Shown here: in pieces, positions 1 to 5,687 of the stretch | Numbering within the stretch: the first letter of the stretch is position 1 | How the letters are laid out: the number at the start of each line of letters is the position of its first letter | Source: an uncultured Cellvibrio sp. | GTDB taxonomy: Bacteria; Pseudomonadota; Gammaproteobacteria; Pseudomonadales; Cellvibrionaceae | Direction of reading: 5' to 3' | Length of the DNA: 5,687 nt | Assembly (NCBI GenBank): GCA_946482345.1 | Contig: CAMLRJ010000250.1 | Coordinates: 1-5,687, forward strand | Position numbers and translations under genes: made by a program | Notes under the pieces: model-generated | The model's database searches: none | Seen by the model: only the letters and a program-made list of their open reading frames with translations | Told to the model about the DNA's origin: nothing

Positions 1-1000
1 CTTTAATGTAATCAGCGGTTGATTGGCTGGCATGCAAATCGTAAATTCCATTTAATAATACTTTTACGCGATCAATTCCTTTTTGTGGAGGAATCCAGCG
101 CATTCCACTACCGAAACTGATCAAGCTGACATTATCACCTTGCTTAAGCGCAATATAACTCACCAACAACATAGCATTCAGTGCGTGATCGAAGTGACTC
201 AACTCATCATCTTTTGCGCGCATGCGGCGACCGGAATCAATCATTAACACAATTTGTTGATCACGTTCATCCTGATATTCACGTGCGATCATTTTTTGTC
301 GGCGCGATGTCGCCTTCCAATCTATTTGTCGCAAACTATCGCCCTGGCGATATTCACGCAACTGATGAAATTCCATACCTTCACCGCGACGTGGTTTTTT
401 CTTGATACCCATTTGACTGGTGTGATTTTCCGTTGCCAGAATCGCATAGTTGGCAATCGCCACAAAATCAGGATAAACCTTGGCTTCTGAATGTTCACCG
501 ACCCAGTAACGTGTCACCCAGAATTTAAACGGGCTTTGAATTTCAACATGGGTTTGTGTCAATAAAAGCGAACCGCGTATTAATGGACGCAACCAATATT
601 CACTCTTGCTGGTTTGATTGGGGGCAAGTTCTATTTCCAGTGGTAAATATTGATAGTTGACGCTGCCTGGAATACCGTCAAATAATTTAACCTGAATTGC
701 ACGACGAAAGTTATGGCGTATTTGCAATTTAACGCGTGTCCATTTGTCCACCGCAAGATTCTGTGTAAGTTCACGTGTGATTTCCAAGGGTGGCATTTGA
801 CGCGATGCTAAAAAATCCAGCACCGACAAAACCAACAAAATGACCAATGCCCAATGCAATACCGGAAGATCAATTCCCCACTGAAAATAATGTCGGGTAA
901 ATAGATTTAAAAAAATGATGACGCCCAACAATAACAGGCTGTAAACAAAACCTTTTGTCGGTGACCAAACCCGGCGCATATTAGGTCGCATAGTTGACAT
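1..1000 (-). CDS. DUF58 family protein, VWA-like partner of MoxR (3' end outside window)
   Basis: The frame is open from ATG at 1000 to the window edge (333 residues, no stop), so the C-terminus is missing. Two hydrophobic segments (about residues 17-34 and 46-61) anchor it in the inner membrane. A beta-rich stretch follows (about 65-200), then the DUF58 signature: RGEGMEF (205-211) and the EYRQGDSLRQIDWKATSRR block (216-234), followed by a VWA-like strand VLMIDSGRRM. In the last, the MIDAS pattern DxSxS is degenerate (D255, then S, G, R, R). DUF58 proteins are almost always encoded beside MoxR ATPases and are thought to act with them as an adaptor or substrate-binding partner; the specific role here is unknown. 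The start lies 4 bases after the moxR stop. An ATG at 1005 overlapping that stop is followed directly by TAA and is not usable; ATG at 991 (Met4) is a possible alternative. Family assignment is very secure, function is not. Confidence 0.95.
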   Translation of the reverse strand, partial: MSTMRPNMRRVWSPTKGFVYSLLLLGVIIFLNLFTRHYFQWGIDLPVLHWALVILLVLSVLDFLASRQMPPLEITRELTQNLAVDKWTRVKLQIRHNFRRAIQVKLFDGIPGSVNYQYLPLEIELAPNQTSKSEYWLRPLIRGSLLLTQTHVEIQSPFKFWVTRYWVGEHSEAKVYPDFVAIANYAILATENHTSQMGIKKKPRRGEGMEFHQLREYRQGDSLRQIDWKATSRRQKMIAREYQDERDQQIVLMIDSGRRMRAKDDELSHFDHALNAMLLVSYIALKQGDNVSLISFGSGMRWIPPQKGIDRVKVLLNGIYDLHASQSTADYIK

Positions 1001-1016
1001 TACATCAGTGCCTTGG
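1001..1016 (-). promoter_or_regulatory. Weak ribosome binding site before DUF58 gene
   Basis: On the minus strand CCAAGGCACTGATGTA precedes the ATG at 1000, with AAGG about 10 bases away, inside the last codons of the moxR-type gene. The match is short and the spacing long, so re-initiation after the stop 4 bases upstream may matter more than direct recruitment. Confidence 0.4.
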
Positions 1017-2048
1017 TGTTGCCACTTGAGACAAGATGGATTGTAGAATTTTCTCGGCAGCAACCCCTTCAATCGCCAATTCCGGCGATAACAAAATTCT
1101 GTGGCGCAGTGCCGGAATAAACATTTTTTTCACATCATCCGGTGTTACAAAACTATTGTTGTTGAATAACGCATAAGCGCGAGCAACTGATAAAAGTGCG
1201 ATGCAAGCACGCGGCCCTGCACCACGGGTAATCCCTGCCCATGAACGGGTTGAGCGAACCAATTTCACAATGTACTGAAGTATTTGCTCATCCACTGTAA
1301 TTTGTTCGGCGATTTTCTGCAGGCTTAATACCTGAGTAGGTTTCAACAGGGTGCGAATATTTTCCAAACCAAATCCGCCCTGATTTTGTGAACAAATTTG
1401 ACGCAACATAATTTGTTCGTTTTCTTCGTTAGGATAATCAATCACTACCTTTAACATGAAACGATCCAACTCGGCTTCTGGCAGCGGATAGGTACCTTCC
1501 TGCTCAATCGGGTTTTGTGTTGCCAACACCATAAATGGCTCACCGGTTTTGAACGATTCACCTTCAATTGTTATTTGGCCCTCTTGCATTACTTCCAATA
1601 AAGCCGCTTGCGTTTTTGCAGGTGCACGGTTGATTTCATCAGCCAATAATAAATTGGTAAACACCGGCCCCCGACGAATTTCAAATTCCTGTTTGGACAT
1701 ATTGAACATGGCATGACCAGTGACATCACTTGGCATTAAATCAGGTGTGAATTGCACGCGCGAAAATTGCCCGCCAAAACATTTCGCCAAACTGCGTACC
1801 AATAATGTTTTACCCAAACCTGGAACACCTTCAATTAAGACGTGGCCACGTGCAATCAATGTGATCAACACTTGTTCCAACACTTCGTCCTGTCCGATCA
1901 ATACTTTTTTAATTTCATTAAAAATATGATTGGCAAGCTGACTGGCCTGTTGTAGGCGGGTATCAATCGTTGGTTTTTCATTTTCACCGGCTTCATTAGT
2001 CATGGTGTGCGCAGACTCCGTGGGGTTAAGTGAATTATTGTCAGTCAT
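1005..2048 (-). CDS. MoxR-family AAA+ ATPase
   Basis: A complete 347-residue protein, usual size for the MoxR family (AAA_3 plus C-terminal lid). Visible motifs in order: Walker A GVPGLGKT (74-81), Walker B LLLADEIN (133-140), sensor 1 ATQNP (176-180), the ELDRF arginine-finger segment (193-197), and the sensor 2 region TRGAGPRA (274-281) with PALRHRI (312-318) in the lid. All catalytic residues are intact, so it should hydrolyse ATP, probably as a cytoplasmic hexamer. MoxR ATPases are chaperone-like remodelers that work with VWA or DUF58 proteins; the adjacent DUF58 gene and the membrane-protein genes upstream fit that scheme. The first 25-30 residues are polar and look disordered. The start at 2048 overlaps the upstream stop by ATGA and has AGGAA 6 bases before it; Met16 (2003) is an alternative with a poorly placed ribosome site. 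The substrate cannot be told from sequence. Confidence 0.97.
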   Translation of the reverse strand: MTDNNSLNPTESAHTMTNEAGENEKPTIDTRLQQASQLANHIFNEIKKVLIGQDEVLEQVLITLIARGHVLIEGVPGLGKTLLVRSLAKCFGGQFSRVQFTPDLMPSDVTGHAMFNMSKQEFEIRRGPVFTNLLLADEINRAPAKTQAALLEVMQEGQITIEGESFKTGEPFMVLATQNPIEQEGTYPLPEAELDRFMLKVVIDYPNEENEQIMLRQICSQNQGGFGLENIRTLLKPTQVLSLQKIAEQITVDEQILQYIVKLVRSTRSWAGITRGAGPRACIALLSVARAYALFNNNSFVTPDDVKKMFIPALRHRILLSPELAIEGVAAEKILQSILSQVATPRH

Positions 2049-3415
2049 ATTCGTTTCCTGATAATTTGCAAATGGGCGATGACTCTCGCCAAATCCTGCG
2101 GTTCATGTATGTCGTCAGCAAATAAAGCTCGTCTGATAACATCCTGCGATAATCCGGTGAGTTCATGTAAAAAATCCAGGCGCGATTGTCCTGATGAATC
2201 ACTTTCATTGTTATGTAACTGATGATGTTTTTCCAATACATCCAAAATGTCTTTACGCAATACAACCAACAATTGCGGGCTTTGAAATTTTCGCCACAAC
2301 AACATCCCTGAAGCGTACAAATGCTCTGCCAAACTTCGACGTGCTATGGTTTGCTGCACAAAAACCGGGCCCAATGTTTGGCTTTTGCTCCACAACCACA
2401 AACACAACGCCAGTATGCAGGCCAACAAGCCATAAGGTGCTTTTTGCCAAATAATTGCAGAAAGCGAGGGCGCATCCTGATTAATCAAAATCCAAACACG
2501 TCCATTGCGATTGACCGAGTTCCATAAAGCATAGGCGTGATCATGACAATCAATCCGTTTGTTGGACCAAATATAAGTATCACTTAAAAAAGTAACAGCA
2601 CCATCACCCCAATTAAAATACAACATATGTTCTGAACGCTCCTTGGCCAGCCCTTCATCATCCAGATCATCGTAATCATAATAAACAAATGCGTCTTCAT
2701 AGCTGAAATCAAATACCAGAGGTTTATCTTCAGATGCAAAGGTCACCGCTGTGGTTTCTTTTTTCTTGCCACACCGACGCCAATAATCTTCTTTCTGTTT
2801 CTGCTTTTTCTTTTCTGCTTCTGTTTGTTCAGGTGTTTTGGCTTTTTCTTTAGTTTTTTCTTTAGCTTGTTTTTCCTGCTCTTGCTGCTTTTTTTGTTTT
2901 TCTTCTTCCAGTTCTTTATCTTTTTTCTTCAGATCTTTTGAAATCTCTTCAAAAAAATCATCTTTTTCTTCATAGATTTCGGGTGCAGGTTCGATACTGA
3001 AATCATCCAGCAACAAATCATTTTCTTTGGTATGGGATCCAACAAACGGATTTTGTGAAGAAGCAATCAAGGTTCCGCCTGTTTCAACCCAATCACGCAA
3101 ACGATGATAACGGTCTTCATTCAGGGTTTTATAGGCGTTGACCAAAATAATGGTGTCTTCCTGTTTTAATTCAATATTACGCCAGCTTCCCTTATCCAGT
3201 AGCTGCTGATTTTTAACAAGACTGACAGGCACACCTTGCTTTTGTAAAAATAATTTCGCTGCCAGAAAATCATTTTGCATAGCGGCTTTGGAAAAGCCGT
3301 GATCCACTTCTTCTTCAGCCCAATAAAATAAACTGGACAACCAATAAACCAGACCGGCAATTAATAGCCCAACGGCTACACTGACTATCAAAGTTTTTTT
3401 ATGGGCAGGGTTCAT
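2045..3415 (-). CDS. DUF4350 domain membrane protein with charged insert
   Basis: A 456-residue protein when begun at ATG 3415. A short basic N-terminus (MNPAHKK) leads into one membrane segment (about 8-30). A DUF4350-type domain follows (about 40-135; ILVNAYKTL, then DWVETGGTLIASSQNPF), which in this family resembles a glutamine-amidotransferase-like fold without known catalysis. A Glu/Lys/Gln-rich stretch occupies about 150-212, then the domain resumes (WGDGAVTFLSDTYIW, DCHDHAYALW, GRVWILINQDAPSL). A second membrane segment lies at about 321-342, and a C-terminal tail carries the RRSLAEHLYASGMLLWR motif. Topology inferred from the basic N-terminus puts the central domain in the periplasm and the tail in the cytoplasm, where it could meet MoxR or DUF58. 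An in-frame ATG at 3463 would overlap the upstream gene by 52 bases; 3415 gives an ATGA overlap and has GGGGTG 5 bases upstream, so it is preferred. Function unknown. Confidence 0.9.
   Translation of the reverse strand: MNPAHKKTLIVSVAVGLLIAGLVYWLSSLFYWAEEEVDHGFSKAAMQNDFLAAKLFLQKQGVPVSLVKNQQLLDKGSWRNIELKQEDTIILVNAYKTLNEDRYHRLRDWVETGGTLIASSQNPFVGSHTKENDLLLDDFSIEPAPEIYEEKDDFFEEISKDLKKKDKELEEEKQKKQQEQEKQAKEKTKEKAKTPEQTEAEKKKQKQKEDYWRRCGKKKETTAVTFASEDKPLVFDFSYEDAFVYYDYDDLDDEGLAKERSEHMLYFNWGDGAVTFLSDTYIWSNKRIDCHDHAYALWNSVNRNGRVWILINQDAPSLSAIIWQKAPYGLLACILALCLWLWSKSQTLGPVFVQQTIARRSLAEHLYASGMLLWRKFQSPQLLVVLRKDILDVLEKHHQLHNNESDSSGQSRLDFLHELTGLSQDVIRRALFADDIHEPQDLARVIAHLQIIRKRI
2049..2060 (-). promoter_or_regulatory. 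Ribosome binding site of moxR-type gene
   Basis: On the minus strand CAGGAAACGAAT precedes the ATG at 2048, placing AGGAA 6 bases before the start. It lies inside the end of the DUF4350 gene and supports 2048 over Met16 (2003) as the start. The ATGA overlap implies translational coupling. Confidence 0.7.
2780..2941 (-). repeat. Low-complexity Lys/Glu/Gln-rich coding segment
   Basis: Within the DUF4350 gene, this stretch encodes about 54 residues (159-212 from the 3415 start) made almost wholly of K, E, Q, D, T and A, with local near-repeats such as KEKTKEKAK and KKKQKQKE. The plus strand is correspondingly pyrimidine-rich, with many TTTTTC and CTTTTTC runs. The mix of acidic and basic residues three to four positions apart suggests a long charged helix or coiled coil. 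It interrupts the folded domain, so it is probably an expandable loop grown by replication slippage. Confidence 0.8.
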
Positions 3416-4995
3416 ACTTTCACCCCGGCTTGTTTTAACCAACATTGATTCCAATTGGAACAAAGTTGCAACAATTCCTGCTCATCCGGAAATAAATGAC
3501 CGTAGGCCAAGCGGCGCCAGACTGATGTCAATCGCGAAAAATAATCTATACGCGACGCCATATAAATATGATCTTCTTGTGTTTTGATTAATGTTGGCAA
3601 ATCCATTTTCATCGTCTGCACACATTCCAATTCGGTAAAACCGTCTTCAATATTAACGCCGGTAAAAATCAAATGTGCGAGGCTGGCACGGTACAACAAG
3701 GCCAAAGCTGCACGCTTGTCACCCGCGTGCAATAATTTCATAGCAGCCGCATTCACATCATCCGGCAAAGATTCCTGACGCACATCCATACCAAATAAGG
3801 TTACCGGTTTTTCTTTTATGACAGGCGCAGCACCTACCCTGACAAATTGTGCAGACAACCAATGGCGATATCGATATATCAACAGTACGATTAATCCAAT
3901 TACCAATAACCACAGCAATAATTCAAATACTTGCCCCAAGCCTACCGCTTTGTCCTCCGATCCTTCCAATAAATCCAAAAGCCATTTGATAAATGCAGAT
4001 TCATCTTCTTCATCAGGATTTTTTAAACGCAAACGGTTCACTTTTTCTTTGTTGCTGAATTCATCTTGTTGCAATAATTCATTAATCGATTGTTTTGCGC
4101 TGTTACGATCAAGATCGGTTGCTTCACCCAGGACTTCTGACTCAACAATAGTGTCAGTTTTATAAACGGGATCTTCATCTGCATAGACTGGACGTTGTGC
4201 ATCAATCGAAAAGAAAACACCCAACATTAACAGAATTGACAATACAGCCTGTGAGACCTGGCGTTTGCTGACGATGCGTCGAAACGCGATATCCAAATCC
4301 CAGGCTTCCAATTTAATGCGTCGATTTAAATAAAGCGAAAAACCACAGGCCACATAAAAAGGAGCGACTAACCACATGGCCAGATAACCTATGATATGCG
4401 TTATATAATCCGCAACAATTGATTCACTGTCCCAAAAAAAATTCGCCCAATCAATGTTGATTTCTTTGGGGATTAATGCCCAGACAATGCCGATCACACC
4501 CAGCGTAATAAAACCTTCCAGCATAAAACCTAAAAAATGAACCCAACCGGATGGTGAAGAATCTTCGCGATGCAAAACTGATAAACGTTCTTGTCTGCGC
4601 GAACCACTCAAACCTTCCAATTGCAACACGGGCAAATCCATACTGCGACTGAAGCTCAATCGTCGCCAGGTCAAACTAAGAAAAATTTGTTTAAAGGCCA
4701 ACGAGGGAAATGCTTTTAGTGTGCTGTGCACATCAGGCATTTCATTGAACACGGCATGACTTAAAAAATAGAGTAAGGGCCGCTCATAAACAGGTTTAAG
4801 CCACCAGATAAAAATCATTGCCCAAATCAAATTGTGTTGTGGAAATAACAGGGACAATAAAAAAAATGGAAAACTGACGATGAACCAGATTTTCATCATG
4901 GCCCACCACCAACGGCGTGCCATAAGGACACCCAGATCAACAGCTTCCCATGCAGGTCTTGGCCTGATTTCAATAGTAACTTGATCGAGATTCAC
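3412..4995 (-). CDS. Multi-pass membrane protein with C-terminal DUF4129 domain
   Basis: A 527-residue protein starting with GTG at 4995, overlapping the upstream stop as GTGA, with GGGAG 10 bases before it. The N-terminal part is a Trp- and aromatic-rich membrane domain with hydrophobic segments near 35-66, 152-174 and 197-224. A further hydrophobic segment at about 248-263 looks like an internal signal peptide ending in VYA/DED. An acidic soluble stretch (about 270-345), a membrane helix (about 355-374) and a C-terminal DUF4129 domain (about 412-515) follow, the last with the characteristic pattern LLHAGDKRAALALLYRASL. In other genomes DUF4129 often occurs at the end of TgpA-type transglutaminase membrane proteins; no transglutaminase domain is present here. 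Its place between SpoIIM and DUF4350 matches the conserved MoxR cluster layout I recall. It probably belongs to the membrane part of a MoxR-dependent complex; its biochemical role is not known. Confidence 0.9.
   Translation of the reverse strand: MNLDQVTIEIRPRPAWEAVDLGVLMARRWWWAMMKIWFIVSFPFFLLSLLFPQHNLIWAMIFIWWLKPVYERPLLYFLSHAVFNEMPDVHSTLKAFPSLAFKQIFLSLTWRRLSFSRSMDLPVLQLEGLSGSRRQERLSVLHREDSSPSGWVHFLGFMLEGFITLGVIGIVWALIPKEINIDWANFFWDSESIVADYITHIIGYLAMWLVAPFYVACGFSLYLNRRIKLEAWDLDIAFRRIVSKRQVSQAVLSILLMLGVFFSIDAQRPVYADEDPVYKTDTIVESEVLGEATDLDRNSAKQSINELLQQDEFSNKEKVNRLRLKNPDEEDESAFIKWLLDLLEGSEDKAVGLGQVFELLLWLLVIGLIVLLIYRYRHWLSAQFVRVGAAPVIKEKPVTLFGMDVRQESLPDDVNAAAMKLLHAGDKRAALALLYRASLAHLIFTGVNIEDGFTELECVQTMKMDLPTLIKTQEDHIYMASRIDYFSRLTSVWRRLAYGHLFPDEQELLQLCSNWNQCWLKQAGVKV
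3416..3427 (-). promoter_or_regulatory. Ribosome binding site deciding the DUF4350 start
   Basis: On the minus strand CGGGGTGAAAGT precedes the ATG at 3415, with GGGGTG 5 bases from the start. This favours the 3415 start, which gives a 4-base overlap, over the in-frame ATG at 3463, which would need a 52-base overlap. Confidence 0.65.
4180..4278 (-). other. Internal signal-peptide-like segment in the DUF4129 protein
   Basis: Residues 240-272 have a basic n-region (RIVSKR, preceded by RR), a hydrophobic core (AVLSILLMLGVFF), a polar c-region and a V-Y-A ending before DEDP, as in a signal peptidase I site. It marks the border between the N-terminal membrane domain and the periplasmic-loop plus DUF4129 part. 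It could equally be an uncleaved membrane helix; no direct evidence for cleavage is in the sequence. Confidence 0.45.
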
Positions 4996-5687
4996 GCTGA
5001 TTGATCTCCCTGTTCACCACGTAAATGACGACCACTCAACACAAAATAAATAATCACGATAAACCACAAAAATCCACCCACCAAATATTTTTGCCAGGGA
5101 TCAAAAATATTATTCGATGACCAAAAGGCTTCAATAAATGCCGCTATCACCAACATCAGAATCACGCCGTACATTAATTTAATCGCTACTGCACTGCCGC
5201 GCTTTAAAGATTCCAGTCGCGTGTAATTTCCCGGTGCCAATAAACTGTATCCCAGCTTAAGCCCAGCAGCACCGGCAATCGTAATCGCAGTGAGTTCAAA
5301 ACTGCCGTGTGCAATCACAAAGGTAAAAAATGTTTCGGTAAATCCGGCATTGGTTAAATGACCTGCCACTGCACCAAATAATAATCCGTTGAACACCAGA
5401 AAAAATATTGAACCTACACCCAACATAATGCCCGATGCAAAAGTACGAAATGAAACACTGATGTTGTTGTAAATATAAAAACCAAACATTTGCATATTGG
5501 TCTCTGAATCACGCGCACTACCTAATACACGATTGGAGGGATCGTACATTTCTTCAAACTTACCGACCTGATCCGGAGAGGTCACTGTGTACACCAAATC
5601 CGGTTGCCACAAAATTGCCAAAAATAATATTAGTGCAGGCACATACAGCAAGGCTGTTGCCCACCAGAGATAAACCTGTTGTTGACG
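4992..5687 (-). CDS. SpoIIM-family (DUF95) membrane protein (5' end outside window)
   Basis: The frame is open to the window edge at 5687 (231 residues visible), so roughly the first 90-100 residues of a typical 320-330-residue homologue are missing. A TTG at 5651 is in frame, but coding continues upstream of it (RQQQVYLWWATA), so it is not the start. Hydrophobic segments occur at about 8-26, 83-110, 121-146, 168-186 and 200-217 of the visible part. Family signatures include FGFYIYNNISVSFRTFASG, the NG...G..AGH block, and HGSFEL (127-132) followed by IAGAAGLKLG and LAPG.YTR. In Bacillus, SpoIIM sits in the engulfment complex with SpoIID and SpoIIP that remodels peptidoglycan. Homologues in non-sporulating bacteria usually sit in MoxR clusters as here, and their function is open. 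It overlaps the next gene by 4 bases (GTGA). The C-terminal tail is short and polar, probably cytoplasmic. Confidence 0.94.
   Translation of the reverse strand, partial: RQQQVYLWWATALLYVPALILFLAILWQPDLVYTVTSPDQVGKFEEMYDPSNRVLGSARDSETNMQMFGFYIYNNISVSFRTFASGIMLGVGSIFFLVFNGLLFGAVAGHLTNAGFTETFFTFVIAHGSFELTAITIAGAAGLKLGYSLLAPGNYTRLESLKRGSAVAIKLMYGVILMLVIAAFIEAFWSSNNIFDPWQKYLVGGFLWFIVIIYFVLSGRHLRGEQGDQSA
4996..5010 (-). promoter_or_regulatory. Ribosome binding site before GTG start of DUF4129 gene
   Basis: On the minus strand GGGAGATCAATCAGC precedes GTG at 4995, with GGGAG 10 bases from the start, slightly long spacing. Together with the GTGA overlap it supports a GTG start coupled to termination of the SpoIIM-family gene. 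Confidence 0.6.

Noticed and set aside
181..490. Two overlapping plus-strand open frames of 74 and 78 codons
   Set aside because: They are antisense to the conserved core of the DUF58 gene (the EYRQGD...IDWK block), and neither encodes anything recognisable.
2001..2003. Met16 as an alternative start of the MoxR ATPase
   Set aside because: The nearest GGAG lies too far upstream, whereas the 2048 start has AGGAA 6 bases away and the ATGA overlap seen elsewhere in the operon.
2041..2450. Short minus-strand frames of 65 and 74 codons inside the DUF4350 gene
   Set aside because: They are out-of-frame shadows of the DUF4350 C-terminal region, whose own frame carries the conserved RRSLAEHL...LWR motif.
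2757..2960. Pyrimidine-rich T-run tract considered as a terminator or regulatory element
   Set aside because: The runs are on the non-coding strand within an open coding frame, no GC-rich hairpin precedes them, and they follow simply from Lys and Glu codons.
3818..4165. Plus-strand open frame of 115 codons
   Set aside because: It lies wholly antisense to the DUF4129 gene, has an Asn/Ser/Thr-rich composition typical of a shadow frame, no recognisable domain and no separate context.
5649..5651. TTG as the start of the SpoIIM-family gene
   Set aside because: The frame stays open upstream to the window edge and encodes a plausible continuation of the first membrane helix; a start here would cut that helix and leave the protein about 100 residues short for the family.
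1..5687. Promoter, terminator, CRISPR, tRNA or insertion-sequence signals
   Set aside because: Coding sequence fills the window apart from 4 bases, no direct or inverted repeat family stood out by eye, and the operon's promoter and terminator must lie outside both ends.

Overview
The window is one unbroken minus-strand gene block with no intergenic region longer than 4 bases. Read in the direction of transcription (from 5687 down to 1) it encodes: a SpoIIM-family (DUF95) membrane protein whose 5' end lies beyond the window; a multi-pass membrane protein ending in a DUF4129 domain; a DUF4350 bitopic protein with a long Lys/Glu/Gln-rich insert; a MoxR-type AAA+ ATPase; and a DUF58 protein with a degenerate von Willebrand A fold, whose 3' end lies beyond position 1. 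No RNA genes, mobile elements, CRISPR arrays, terminators or promoters are visible, and the plus strand carries only shadow frames.

This gene order is, from memory, a conserved cluster in Gammaproteobacteria (Pseudomonas, Cellvibrionaceae and relatives), often with an RDD-family membrane protein next to SpoIIM. The protein sequences look gammaproteobacterial. The moderately AT-rich base composition and the protein style are compatible with a Cellvibrio- or Saccharophagus-like marine or soil bacterium, but the family-level guess is weak.

The genes are tightly coupled. SpoIIM/DUF4129 overlap by GTGA, DUF4129/DUF4350 by ATGA (after correcting the DUF4350 start to 3415), and DUF4350/MoxR by ATGA. 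MoxR/DUF58 are separated by 4 bases. Each of these four starts has a purine-rich stretch upstream, although the one before DUF58 is weak. This suggests a single transcript and co-translation of a membrane-associated complex.

Working model (inference from family knowledge): the MoxR ATPase acts as a cytoplasmic chaperone or remodelling motor, DUF58 is its VWA-like partner at the inner face of the membrane, and the DUF4129, DUF4350 and SpoIIM proteins form the inner-membrane and periplasmic part. MoxR systems are linked in other bacteria to metallo-complex maturation, envelope stress and cell-envelope integrity, but this subtype has no well-established function that I know of. The cluster itself is therefore not new. 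The points worth a second look are the charged periplasmic insert in the DUF4350 protein, the signal-peptide-like segment in the middle of the DUF4129 protein, the lost metal-site residues in DUF58, and a SpoIIM homologue in an apparent non-sporulator.
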